Positions 22,201 to 33,300 of a DNA stretch of 64,000 bases are shown piece after piece. Numbering within the stretch: position 1 is the stretch's first letter; every line of letters starts with the position of its first letter. The notes beneath the pieces were generated by a model. That model was given only the letters and a program-made list of their open reading frames with translations, did not search any database and had not been told where the DNA came from. A program made the position numbers and the translations under genes. This DNA comes from Sorghum bicolor (lineage: Eukaryota > Streptophyta > Magnoliopsida > Poales > Poaceae), in NCBI RefSeq assembly GCF_000003195.3, contig NC_012872.2, positions 25,415,258-25,479,257 on the forward strand, written 5' to 3'.

Positions 22201-23585
22201 CACTGTCACTCAATCCAAGTGGAAGATCCGTTGTTGTCACATCTTATGCATCCACTTGTGCTCCACCAGATTTCTCTGGAAAGTACCATTCGCAATCGAG
22301 TCATCGAATTGCAGCAGACAGATGTAGGCATCCACCATATAAAGAGGAAAATGAAAGAAGAAGAAACCAAGCATTTCCGAGTCGATGAGAACGGAATTCT
22401 TTGGTTCAAGGATCAACTTGTGGTCCCAAAAGACCGTGAGCTGCGAAATCAGATCCTATCTGAAGCTCATTCCTCCAAATTGTCTATCCATCCTGGTAGT
22501 AGCAAGATGTATCAGGATTTGAAACCTTTGTTTTGGTGGACAAAGATGAAAAAGGAGATAGCTGTTTTTGTCACTCGTTGTGACAATTGTTGTCGTGTGA
22601 AGGCTGTTCACATGAAAGCTGGTTTGCTTCAACCCTTGTCAATTCCTAGTTGGAAATGGGAAGAAGTCAGCATGGATTTCATCAGTGGACTCCCAATTTA
22701 TGTTAAGGGTTACGACTCCATCTGGGTGGTTGTAGATCGCTTGACCAAGGTTGCTCGATTCATTCCAGTCCGAACCGACTATCGTCCACATCAGTATGCG
22801 GAATTGTATTTCGAGCACATTCTTCGTCAGTATGGTGTGCCTCGAACAATCATATCCGATCGTGGACCACAGTTCACTGCTCAATTTTGGGAATGTCTGC
22901 ATGAGCAAATTGGTACACATTTAGTCCGTAGCTCTGCTTATCATCCCCAAACGGCCGGTCAGACTGAGCGAGTTAACCAAATTGAGAGCATGTGCTCTCT
23001 CATCAAAAGGTTCTTGGGTTAAGTGGTTGCCATTAGCTGAGTTCTCCTACAACAATAGTTATCAGGAGAGTATCAAGATGGCTCCATTTGAAGCCTTGTA
23101 TGGTCGAAAGTGTCGAACCCCGTTGAATTGGGTAGAAGCTGGAGAACGAAGATTTTATGGCATCGATTTCGTGAACGAAGCGGAGCAGAAAGTCCGAACT
23201 ATCCAGCAACATCTGGAAGCTGCTCAAGCTCGTCAGAAAAGTTATGCCGACAAGAGAAGGAAGCCGATTGAGTTTTCAGTTGGTGACCATGTGTACATCA
23301 AGGTGTCTCCAATGAAGGGTGTACAAAGGTTCGGCGTCAAGCGAAAGCTTGCACCTCGCTATGTGGGACCTTATCCGATTCTCGAAAAGAAAGGGAATGT
23401 AGCATACAAAGTTCAACTCCCAGTTGCGCTTCGAGCTATTTTCCCTGTCTTCCACGTATCACAATTGAAAAAGTGCCTTCGTGTACCGGAAGAACGAGTG
23501 GAAGTTCGAGATATCAAGTTGAAGTCAGACTTGGTGTATGAGGAGAAACCTGTGGCGATTCTTGATCGCAAGGAATGTTAGACGC
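22201..23585 (+). pseudogene. Integrase (frameshifted), cut by the Athila-like insertion
   Basis: The zinc-binding region (RCDNCCRVK) and the catalytic core are clear: Asp in SMDFISG, Asp in SDRGPQF, Glu in GQTERVNQ. Just after the Glu, a deletion of about 14 bases relative to copy A (near 22981) shifts the frame. The frame reopens at about 22982 and runs through KRKLAPRYVGPY and HVSQLKKCLRVPEERVEVRD to a TAG at 23578-23580. The Athila-like element begins five bases later. The chromodomain that completes the protein lies 21.7 kb downstream (45273-45396). Confidence 0.93.
23581..23585. repeat. Target-site duplication of the Athila-like element (left)
   Basis: GACGC precedes the 5' LTR and recurs at 45273-45277 after the 3' LTR. 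Removing the insertion and one repeat rejoins the copy B integrase/chromodomain sequence as seen in copy A. Confidence 0.95.
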
Positions 23586-24006
23586 TGTTGACGGTCCTTA
23601 ATGCTCACATTTAACCATCAACCAATCATGGAAAAGGATCTAAATGGAACCAACACCTAGACTTAGGGTTTTATCTGACAGAATTCCATGAGTTTTGGTG
23701 TTTGTGTATTTCTGCAGGGGGTTATCAGGAAATATGGAAGAAAGGCCCACACGTCGGGTTTACATAGAGATATTAACGTGCCGCACAATTATCTACCATC
23801 TAGAAGACTCCAGAAGCCACGGGACCGAAGCGGAGGCCGAGAGGGCTCAGGCACTGGGCGCCCGCCCTACCTTACTGGGCGCCCGCCCTCCCCCCTGGAC
23901 CAAACAGAGTCCAATTCAGGGACAACGCTCCACCGACCTAATACTTCAAGGAAAACCACACGATCAATGTCGGTTTGATCCGACGGTCCAGATTCACTTG
24001 AAGGGA

Positions 24007-24014
24007 CTATAAAA
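24007..24014 (+). promoter_or_regulatory. TATA box of the Athila-like LTR
   Basis: CTATAAAA in GGGACTATAAAACCAG, repeated at 44414 in the other LTR. Transcription would start about 30 bases downstream, placing the CTAGTT tract in the transcribed R/U5 part. Confidence 0.65.
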
Positions 24015-24103
24015 CCAGACCCCCCTGGCCCCTGGAGATCATACCTCTTCTTCAGAATCAAAGTTAGGGTTTCAATTCTTCATCCAAGTAGAGAGGATCC
24101 CTC

Positions 24104-24203
24104 TAGTTCTTCTAGTTCTACCTCTAGTTCATCTAGATCTAGTTCTAGTTCATCTAGTTCTAGTTCTAGTTCCTCTAGTTCTAGTTCTAGTTAGTTCTAG
24201 TTG
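24104..24203 (+). repeat. CTAGTT hexamer tandem tract in the LTR
   Basis: Degenerate tandem copies of CTAGTT with interspersed CTAGTTC/CTAGTTCAT variants over about 100 bases. The same tract is at 44510-44609 in the 3' LTR with one or two base changes. Confidence 0.85.
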
Positions 24204-24872
24204 TAATCTAGAAAATAGGGAGAGAGAAGAGGAGAGCGGAGGAGGAGCCAGATCTGTCGGATCTTCCTCAACATTATACTTTTGCAGCAACTGGTTCGTT
24301 CTTCATCGTTCTCCAGGTTCTTCAATTCATAATTCCTGAGTTCTTTAATTACTTTTATTTACATTCAAGTTATTTATTGGATTCCCGCTTGCATCAAGTG
24401 CTCTAGTCTTTATAACGCTAGAGTAGTAATTAATAGATTAGACGTGGTGTTTAGTCTTGCGATTACCTGGAATTGCACCCAATCCTGCGGATTGTTGTGG
24501 TAGCCTTAGGGTAGTGGCAGCCCTAACGGTCGACGTATTCCACCTCGTTCAGATCGGTGTTTGTAGGACCGTAGTCAGACCTTCCTAGCCCCCTTCTCAT
24601 CTCTTTCTGTGGTTAATGCTCTGATGTCCCGATATAGATAATCTTGAAGTAATTCTTGATTCTTAGATCAACTAGAGAACTCTCAGGAAACTTCCTCTCT
24701 TCCCACCAAAAACAATTATATAGTTATCCTTGGGCGATCTTGGATCTTAATTAGTACACTCACGTTCTCTGTGGAAAATCGATACTCTGGAATACTCCCG
24801 GGTGAAAGCTACATCGGTATCCGTGCGCTTGCGGATTTTTCTGTTTGCGTTTAAAATACCCAACAAGCTTTC

Positions 24873-24890
24873 TGGCGCCGTTGCCGGGGA
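24873..24890 (+). other. Primer-binding site, tRNA-Asp type
   Basis: TGGCGCCGTTGCCGGGGA starts seven bases after the LTR end. It is complementary to the 3' end of plant tRNA-Asp (including CCA), the primer characteristic of Athila-lineage elements. Confidence 0.9.
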
Positions 24891-24983
24891 ACGGTAGCTG
24901 TGCTAGTTTCGAACCAAGTCGTCCGTGTATCCTTTTTCTTTTCCTTTTTTACCACACTCACCTTATCACTTTCACCATACCAC

Positions 24984-25199
24984 ATGGATTTCACTCTAAG
25001 CATTAATGAGCATGGAATTTATTTCATAGCCACTTCATTTACTCCATGCTCATATGCAACATCTTCACAATCCATTGGTCTCTCCAACATCACCACATTC
25101 GAGATCTCCAACCCCCACTTTCTTTCTATTTATAAAAATATTAAAAGGGCGGTTGTCGATGCATATGTCTATAATAAATTTTGCAGATCTCGTTGAGTT
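24984..25199 (+). CDS. Small unidentified ORF after the primer site
   Basis: A 70-codon frame from ATG 24984, ending SIYKNIKRAVVDAYVYNKFC and a few basic residues, lies where gag would start. It has no gag core or zinc knuckle. It may be the remnant N-terminus of a gag-like or leader protein, or simply an open stretch in a non-coding element. I do not recognise it. Confidence 0.25.
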
Positions 25200-26600
25200 G
25201 ATCTTGATATAAGTCAGCGTTGGAGGGGAAACCACTTCACTGACATAAATTGATGGTTTCCCAAGGACAAGCTTAGTGTCCTAAAACAAGCACTGATCAG
25301 ATCGTAACATAAGCTTTTAATTATTTGCAACATTACCTTGTGTATTGAGCATATAAGGATAATTGTAAAAAAATTCCTTCGGGTATTCTTGTCACTAACC
25401 TTTCTAGGATTGGAGCAAGAAGATCGGATGAATGACAAGCACAAGGTATGTACAACCAATCATCATACAACATTGAATTAAATTCATCCAAACTTGAATT
25501 TTGCAAAATTCAAGCTTGGGGGAGTACTTTATATAAAAATATCATTTGCCATGTTGCTATGTTGGTTGTCCCTACCTTTGAGACATGCTCAATTTGTTAA
25601 ATAGTAATCACACTACTTCATCTCCACTTGAGTAGATCTCTATAAAAGCCATCACGCTACCTTTGTTTATCCTAGTAAGTGTTAGTTTGAAAGTACTGTA
25701 CATACTTCTATTGGTTTTTAAATTAAGCATGGTGCTTAGGTTAGACAGCCTTCCTTAATCTAATTAGACATGGAGTCTAGTTTGGTTATTGAACTAAAAA
25801 CTGCTTGTGTAGACATTGGTATATTTTGTTGGACTAACCCCTGCAGGAAAACTTTCAATATCGACTTGGGAAGTCCTGAGATAAACTCACATTGGAGACA
25901 AAGAGAGACACACATGAAGTTTAACAATTTACACAAGGAAGGCATAGCTCACAAGAGATGATCCATGGAGGGTGCCAAAAACACGATGCACAACCGCTAA
26001 GAGAGGAAAGCTTCCACAAGGTGATACTGTACCATCACTCTTCAAGTAAGGTAACATCTTAAGGTACTTGACTATCACTTTTATAAAGCTTGTCCTTGGT
26101 TCTGGTGTTCACATGAATAAAAGAGACAAACATATATGATTTACAACTCTAGATTAACCAACCCAATCGATTCAACATGTTTAGTCCTTCTACCTTCGTG
26201 ATCCCACACTCCTAATCATATGAGATAAAATGTTGCACACTCAATCTTTGGAAGATATATTTTATAAAAAACAACATAAATATAGAGAGATTACCTTTCC
26301 ATTAGGTTGAGCGATCTGATCTGACAAATGTTTTTAAATGCTACACTCATGATCTTATTATCCATCAACTTTGTCTTGCTCACTATGCTTAAGGATAGAG
26401 AAGAACAAATACACTTTTGGTTCTGTTGGTGTTTTCCACCAACAGGGCCCATGCACTTGATCTCTGCCTTGTCTATGAGCAGGTACACTTCGAGTAAAAT
26501 ATGAAGGACTTTTACAACTCCCAGACTCCACCAAGTGAAGTACCTAGATCTACGAGCACAAACACACTGGAGATACTGGACACTCAGGCAATCACTGCCC
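25197..26600. other. Non-coding interior of the Athila-like element
   Basis: No gene is supportable over these 1.4 kb; frames are short and AT-rich. An AAGCTTGGGGGAG motif at 25512-25524 copies the element's polypurine tract (43978-43990). Confidence 0.6.
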
Positions 26601-27110
26601 TGAGATGCTTGAGGACGTAACTACTGGAGTAACCCCGTTGTGGAAGTAATTACTGACCTTCTGCCGGTCGAGAGAGGCGATCCAGGACGCCCCGTCATCC
26701 CGATCTCTATCGGCATGGTGGACTTCCCAGAAGCACTCTGCGACTTTGGCTCCAGCGTCGACATTATGCTCAGGGTACACTATAAAAAAAATCTTTACAC
26801 ATCCTTTATTAGAGACAGCCATGTGTTTGCAGCTTGCAGATCAGACACTAAGTTTCCCAAAGGGAATATTGAAGAACCTCTACGTCCGAGTTGGTACCTT
26901 ATACGCTCCAGCAGACTTCGTGGTGATAGAGACTGATACTGATGAGAGGGCACCCATCATCCTAGGGAGGCCATTCCTGAACACCTCGGGAGCTGTCATC
27001 TACGCTAGTGCTGCCAAGATCAGTTTCTACATCAAGGGGAAGAAGGAGACGTTTTCCTTCAAGAACAAGACTACACAAATCCCAGAGCAATCCCGACATG
27101 AACCAAGGAA
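26601..27110 (+). pseudogene. Athila-type aspartic protease domain 1 (frameshifted)
   Basis: GDPGRPVIPISIG and EALCDFGSSVDIM (active-site region; the usual Asp-Thr/Ser-Gly reads DFGSS) are in the first frame. A slip at the A8 run near 26783-26790 moves to the second frame, which carries MCLQLADQT, YAPADFVVIETDTDERAP and the family signature PIILGRPFLNTSGA. These match the gag-associated retropepsin-like domain of Athila elements. A basic tail (EPRKRTNRRNRNKQ) follows. The frameshift means no intact protein. Confidence 0.7.
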
Positions 27111-27219
27111 GAGGACCAACAGGAGGAACAGGAACAAGCAAATGTGTACCGAGTCAGCTAAGATGGTAACTGCAGCTCAAGGAGGTCAAGATCATCAACT
27201 CAAGTCACCTTTCTTGATC

Positions 27220-27659
27220 AAGAAGGATGACCCTGGTGTTCCAAGCATCGAGTGCACAATCAACGGATATTCTTTTCAGAAGACACTCTATGACACCAGA
27301 TCTAACGTCAACATAACGGCCACAGTCACTTATCAGCTCCTGCATGGAACCATGTCCCTACAACCAACATATATTCAGCTCCAGATGATTTTAAGGTTAT
27401 TGACATGGGAGAAGACAAGTACGATCCACCCATCATCCTTGGAAGACCGTTCCTCAGCACTGTTAAAGCAATCATCTACATTGGAACCGGAGAAGTCCAC
27501 ATGCACTTCCCCTCTGAGAAGGTACGCTGCTATTTTACTGACCCTAACTATATAGTTGAAGACTCTAAGCAGGTCAGGACAAGAAGACGACGACGCAACC
27601 GCAACCAAAGGAGGCAAATCATCAAGGACGGATGGGCAGACTATGAAGGAGAGTAGTAA
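27220..27659 (+). pseudogene. Athila-type aspartic protease domain 2 (internally deleted)
   Basis: A second, diverged copy of the same fold starts with KKDDPGVPSIECTINGYSF and TLYDTRSNVNITATVTYQLL (active-site region degraded to DTRS). It jumps frame near 27390-27405 and resumes with DPPIILGRPFLSTVKAIIYI and FPSEKVRCYF. The part between LQLQM and VIDMGED is missing compared with domain 1. It ends in a basic stretch (RTRRRRRNRNQRRQIIK) and a stop at about 27657. Tandem protease domains in an element lacking polymerase are odd. Confidence 0.65.
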
Positions 27660-28451
27660 GTTCTGAAGACATACAACTTGAACAGAACTGTCCTGAGGAG
27701 ACCGTAGCACCGAGTCAGGTGTGGAAAGAGAAGATAGTTATACACGAAGAGGAGGCACCGCCGGAACCACCGACTATGCCATCCAGCGAATCCTAGGACG
27801 AATGAGAAAACGGAGAGTCCCGTTCGGAGGACTTAAAAACACCGAACGCCTTGCCAAGAGGTAAACTTGGTAGTTATCCTTTTTCCCTTTCAATTATTTA
27901 AAATAGTTTGCTTAGTTAATCAGGTTCATATCATCTTAAAAAGTAAATAAAAATGTTAAAAATAGTAAGCCCCATGTGAGTATGCTCATGGCATAAAACC
28001 CATAAGTACATTCACTGTGGTGGCGTAAAAATAAAATAAATATATTCCTATCCTATAAAAATAAAATTATAAAAATAAATTTATGATCCTACCAAAGAGT
28101 GTAACATTTATTGAGGAAGCTCAACATGATAAAGGCTAGATATTTATGCTAACTTAACTAGTTCCACAAAGCTTTGTTGTTTATTTGAGCTCCACAGAAT
28201 TCAAGGATCAAAGAAGACTAGCAGATGAAGGATATCCTAATTGCTGTCAGGGTGCTGCTGACATTCAAATACACCTCCACCACTTGCTAGCTACATTAGA
28301 AGAAACTACATCAAAATCCAGCTTGGGGGAGAGCACCCCCATTTATCCAGCTAAGTGTTCTACTCATGTTTATACTTTACTCAAATAATAAAAAGATGCA
28401 TAATCATAAAAACCCAAATAAAGATTTTGTGCTTATATATATATATCTTTG
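27660..28451. other. Non-coding interior before the Tat insertion
   Basis: AT-rich with no trusted frame. A third AGCTTGGGGGAG polypurine-like motif lies at 28320-28331, about 120 bases before the nested Tat element. Confidence 0.55.
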
Positions 28452-28456
28452 CTTAG
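28452..28456. repeat. Target-site duplication of the Tat element (left)
   Basis: CTTAG before 28457 is repeated at 42456-42460 after the right LTR. Confidence 0.95.
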
Positions 28457-29444
28457 TGTCGGTGTTTTCCCCCGGGGGGGTCACACCAACGAGTAAATTT
28501 GTATGCGTGCTCCCTTTCCCGGATGGTGATGCAAGAAGACACACAGATTTATCCTGGTTTGGGCAAGAGAAGGCCCTACGTCCAGCGGGGGGAGAGAGTT
28601 TGTATTATCTTGCACCTAAGTGCTTGTACAGGGGCGAATACAAGCGTGGTATGAAGTGTGGAGCTCTACTACGTATGAGTGTGGTCTTGTGTTGTGTTCC
28701 TCTTCTATTCCTGAGTCCCTCCTTTTATAGTTCCAAGGAAGGTCCTAGGGTACATGTATAGGTGTAGGAATTGGAGTCGATAGCAGCATGGAGCGCTGAC
28801 CTACTCGAGGTTTCCGTACCGGCATGACCTCGAGCCGTCCCGTCTTAATAGCCTGGTGATGATCACGCGTGCCCCTGCATTCTGCTCTGCGCGCTGTCTT
28901 GGATTGGTTCGGCGGATGCACGCTTATATGGCTCGGCGGCAAACCCGGCGGAGCGGTTACGGCGTGGTCAGTCGACGCCCGACTCGTCTCCAGGAAGGAG
29001 CCTGGTGAAGTCGAGGGTCGGACGCCGTACGAGGTGTCGATGTCTGGAGCGCTGACCCTAGGTGTCTCGAGGGGGTCCCGATTAGACGTTCCATCCTTGT
29101 TTCCCGCGTCCTGACACGCCCTGGGTCGTTCGGTGGGAAGGCTGCAAAAAGAACGATGGGACCGAAGCCTCCCGTGACCTGTGTGTTAGGTGGGGAAGCG
29201 TCAGGTGCATTAAATGCCCTGGCTCTCGTGCGCGTGTCAGGCGGCGGACAGTGTCCTTGCGCTCGACGCCTCTCGGTTCGCTCGAGCCTGCTTCCGTATT
29301 CGACGGCAGCTGTCGCTCGAGCCCTGATCGATTCGCTCGACGCTACTTCCGTCTTCGAGGCTGCGGCCGTCGATGGCCGCGCGTGTGTACGGATGATCTC
29401 GTTATACGCATTGGTGAGGGTACCCCTTGTTGATACCCTCGACA
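28457..29444 (-). repeat. 3' LTR of the Tat element
   Basis: On the minus strand it runs TGTCGAGGGTATC...AACACCGACA. It matches 41468-42455. A minus-strand CTATAAAAGG TATA box lies at 28721-28730. Open frames within it (for example 29156-29444) occur equally in the other LTR and are not genes. Confidence 0.95.
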
Positions 29445-29457
29445 GTAGCCCCCGAGT
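29445..29457 (-). other. Polypurine tract of the Tat element
   Basis: Read on the minus strand the sequence is ACTCGGGGGCTAC directly before the 3' LTR start, the usual Tat plus-strand primer. Confidence 0.85.
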
Positions 29458-30233
29458 CTTCATTCGAGCGCTGGCGCTCGAGTGGAGGCTTTCGTTTTTA
29501 CGGTCGAGCTTCCACGGGGGCGCGCGAGCGACCCCGCGGGGGTAGCCCCCGAGACCTCGAGGGAGTATTTAACTCCTTCGAGGGTTATTTTGCCAAATTT
29601 GCAGAAACGCTGTCAACACTCGTGGTGGAAGGTTCTGTTCGGCTTTGCCTTGCGTGGAGGTTTCGACGTACTCTCGATAGAGCGAGCGTCTTCCACCCCA
29701 GATTGAGTTCCTAGCGGGTAGTCCAAGTGAGAACCTGTGCCCCTTTCGAGGGGGTCAGCTGTAGCCCGGAGGCGTCCTCATAAAGCAGGGTCGACGTGGT
29801 CGGGGATACCGGTCTCATTCGATAGAGTCCAGCGGCTCGATGCCTCCCTTCGGGGGGATTCCTCTCGACTGTCTCGACCCTACCTTGGACATCGCCGGCG
29901 AGTCCACGAGGCGGGCCTCGATTTTCGACCACTCGCTGGGGATCCCTGACTCTTGGTGCTCGAGATCGGCTGTCGAACCCTTTCGACGGGCCAGCCATCG
30001 ACCTCTCGAGACTATCGTGGGCGCATACCTTGGCTTACGAAGTAAGGAAACTGCCGTGCCGGTTCGTCTTTCTGCCCGTTTGGCGCACCTTTTGAGGTAA
30101 GTGACGTTGCGACACTGTATCGGCGGGGAATTCGGAGCGTTCGGCCTGTGAGGAGAGAAAGGACCGTTGGACGGCGCATTTATGGGAGGGAGTTACCTTA
30201 TTTCTCGGATCTGTCTGTTGGCGGACCGCTGCC
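29458..30233 (+). other. GC-rich upstream region of the antisense gene
   Basis: No gene is called here. The TCGAG-rich sequence has many short open frames typical of high GC. It would serve as promoter and, on the other strand, as the 3' untranslated part of the genomic RNA. Confidence 0.4.
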
Positions 30234-30240
30234 TATAAAT
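30234..30240 (+). promoter_or_regulatory. TATA box of the antisense gene
   Basis: TATAAAT in CTGCCTATAAATACGTCG lies 140 bases before the ATG at 30374, on the strand opposite to the element's own transcript. Confidence 0.6.
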
Positions 30241-30373
30241 ACGTCGTGGCGTCGCCGCCGTTCCTCTCCCTTCCGCCTTCTCGCTTTTATTCTCTCGTTG
30301 CCTTTGCTTTCTCGCCGTCTCACGCGCACACGCCTCCTCGAGCTGTAGTGAATCTACCGTCCCTCCAGCCGAG

Positions 30374-33300
30374 ATGCCTGTAAGACTCGTCGCCGCCGAC
30401 GACTGGCGCCCGTCGTCGATGACTGAGCGCCGGTTGTTAGAGCTTGAGAAAGAGGGACTGCTGCGCCACCGTACCTCGCTATCGTCGCCAGAGTGGATCG
30501 CGCCGCCGGCGAGTCACAGGGGGCCTCAGCCGCCCGCGGGCTACGTGGTGTCGTTCGCCAAGTTCCACTGCCACGGTTTGGGCGCGCCCCCGAGCCGCTC
30601 CATGCGGGCCCTCTGCTTCCATTATGCGGTGGAGCTCCAGCACTTCTCTCCGAACGCCATCACCGTAGCGGCGGTCTTCGCCACCGTGTGTGAGGGCTAC
30701 TTGGGGATGATGCCGCACTGGGAGCTGTGGCTCCACCTCTACAGGGGCGAGCTTTTCCATGCCCCCACTGGAACCACGGGCGTAAGGAAGCCCGTGCGGG
30801 CGGGATGCCTCAATCTGGTGCAGAAGACGGGGAAGACGGACAGGCCGCGGGAGTACATCCCAGTAGGGTTATCGACCAACCATGCCGGCTGGGACTCCCA
30901 GTGGTTTTACCTGCGGAACGATGACAACCTCCTGCCTTCCTACTCGGGCCGTCTGATCATGGAGCGTCCAGCGGATTGGACATACGGCGTCGTCCAAGCT
31001 CATCAATCTCGGCTCGACCCCCTCCTCGACGCCCTGAAGAAGCTTCGCCAGGAGGGTTTGACCGCCGCTCTCGTCCTCTCGGCCGTCCATCACCGGAGAG
31101 TTCTCCCTTTGATGTCTCGACCGTTGAGGATGGACGAGATGGGCCCTGGCGTCTCATCTCGGGACCTCGAGGCGTGTCGGACGTCCAACGAGGCTCCGGC
31201 GGACGACGAAGTCGCGGCCCGAGTCAGGGCTGCAATTGCCGGTGATTTTCAGCCGGAGCACGTTAACGGCTTCCCCATGAGACCTGACGCAGGCTCGATC
31301 GATCTGGTACGCTTTCTTCTTGCGCGCAGCCTCGATTCTGGGTTTCCTTTCTCCCCTCTCTTTTTTCTAAGTCTACCTTAGTTTTGGCAGGGTCGGATTG
31401 ATGTCCGGTCCTCGAGGCCTCCGGTAAAGGAGGACGAGGTCGATCGTGACAAACGGCGCCAATTTGCCGAAAAGCTAAAGTCTGCCAAGGACTCTGCAAA
31501 GAAGGGGGAGAAGAAGAAGAACCTCGACCGCCAAGCATTAGAGGCGCGTCGAGCCAAATCCAGGCAGAGGGGGGAGCCTGAGGAAGAATCCCCTAACGAT
31601 GATGACGATGACGACGAGGACAGCGACGACTCCGAGGGGATGGCGTCGCGCCTCGATCGGATTCTCGAGGGCCCGCCTCGAGGTGACGTCGACGCCCCCC
31701 GGACGGAGGCGCCAGAGGAGGGTCCGAGCGGATCTCGTCGCCCCCGGGCCGACACCCCTCCCGCGCCCAAGGCGGGCCAAGACGCACCGCGCCCTCCCCC
31801 GGTGCCCAGGGAGAGCGGTCTGGCTAGGCCCCTGGCGTCGGGGCCACTAACTCGTGGTCGTGCCGCGGCCTCTGAGAAAGGAGATGCCGGCCGTAGGAGC
31901 GCCAGTCCCGGCGCCCGCCAGGCGGGGACCGACGCGCCTAAGCCAGTGCCTGCCCTCGAGGGGCCTGGAGCCCTGACGCGGGGTGGCTCGAGGCCCACTG
32001 GTCGGGGTGGCGGGAGGCGAGCCGTTCTCCCTGTGGGGTAAGCCTTTTTGATGTTGCGGTTTTTGTCTTCCCATTCTTCCACCTTTCCTCATATGCCAAC
32101 CTTTTCTCAGGCTAAAGCGGACCCTTGAGCAGGCCCAACCGTCCATGGCAAAGAGGCTCAAAACGGGTGCCGCCTCCAAGGAACCAGGTTCGTAGTTTAT
32201 TTCTGGGCGTTGCGATGTTCCTGTGTCGGTTATCATAACGTCTGACCCTTAACTTTTGTTTCGTAGGCTCCTCCAGCTCCCAACCTCCAGCCGGCGTCGA
32301 GAGGGCTCCGTCTCGTCCCGCGCCTACTCCGTCGCCGCCGACTCGTGACGAGGCGCCCCAGACGCAAGCGTCAGAGGGAGCCCCCGAGCCCCCTCGATTG
32401 GGGGTCGAGGGGGAACCCATCACCGTCAGCGATACGTCTGATGGTAACGAAGCGTCTGGGGGTGCTCGCCCTATGGAGGAGGAAGCGTCGACCCCCAACG
32501 TCGCGGGATCGACTCCCTGGCCCGCCGGCCTCCGCACCCTCGAGGAGCAGAAGAAGAAGAGGGAGGAGGATGAACAGCGGGAGCGCGAGGCGGCGCGGCA
32601 GGCGCAGGAGCATGAGGCACAGCAACAGCAGCAGCAGCAACAGCAACAGCAGCAGCAGCAACAGCAACAACCGCAGGAGCAACCGCAGCAGCAGCAGCAA
32701 CCACCGCAGCAGCAACTGCAGCAGCAGCAGGCGGGCCAAGAGGAAGGACCGCTCGAGCCTCCACCCCAAGGTTCGGCCCAGCCAGTGCCACCGGAGCCGC
32801 AAGAGCTCGGCGAGGAGGAGGACCTGCCGGTGTACGGCCCCCCAACCCCGGCGTGGCTCCTCCCGGGGGCACCTGCCGCGATCCGGGCAGAGCCGGGGCG
32901 AGCGGATGGAGTGGTGGCGCTTGCCTGCCTGAAGCGCACGCCCCCCGACCCCGAGTCCGATATCAAGAGGACAATTTACGGCATGGACGGGATCGCCCCA
33001 GGGTTCCTCCGGGAACGTCGGGCGTGGGAGGACCGCTTTCCTTCCGAGGAGGATGAAATTGGGGCATCGGGGACCAAGGATGGAACCTGGAAGACGGTGG
33101 ACGACGACGGACGGTTCCCATGCCTCGTCGACCTGTTCCTGCGCCATGGGGGCTCCCTCGAGACCGTCGAGGGCCTCATCCGCGGCGTTAAGGCGCGGGC
33201 TGACCGGGAGATGGAGCACTGGTGCCCCGACCGCATCCGTATCCGGGCCTCCCACGACCCGTCTGAGCCCGACATCTTCCTCGACGATCGGAAGGAGGCG

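Larger units (their letters stand above)
23586..24865 (+). repeat. 5' LTR of the Athila-like element
   Basis: 1,280 bases with TG...CA ends, matching 43993-45272 with about 14-15 differences counted by eye. It contains a TATA box (24007) and a CTAGTT-rich tandem tract (24104-24203). Confidence 0.95.

Noticed and set aside
24104..24203. CRISPR-like array
   Set aside because: Units are direct hexamer-type repeats without unique spacers, inside an LTR of a plant retrotransposon.
24900..25196. gag of the Athila-like element
   Set aside because: No gag core or zinc knuckle; only a short 70-codon frame from the first ATG.
29445..29480. Possible primer-binding site next to the left Tat LTR, implying plus orientation
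   Set aside because: The sequence is the reverse complement of a polypurine tract, and the tRNA-like site lies by the right LTR. With pol on the minus strand this fixes the inverted orientation.
28869..29545. Several open frames at 28869-29545 and 41880-42460
   Set aside because: They are duplicated because they lie in the two Tat LTRs, and they run through LTR ends or control regions.
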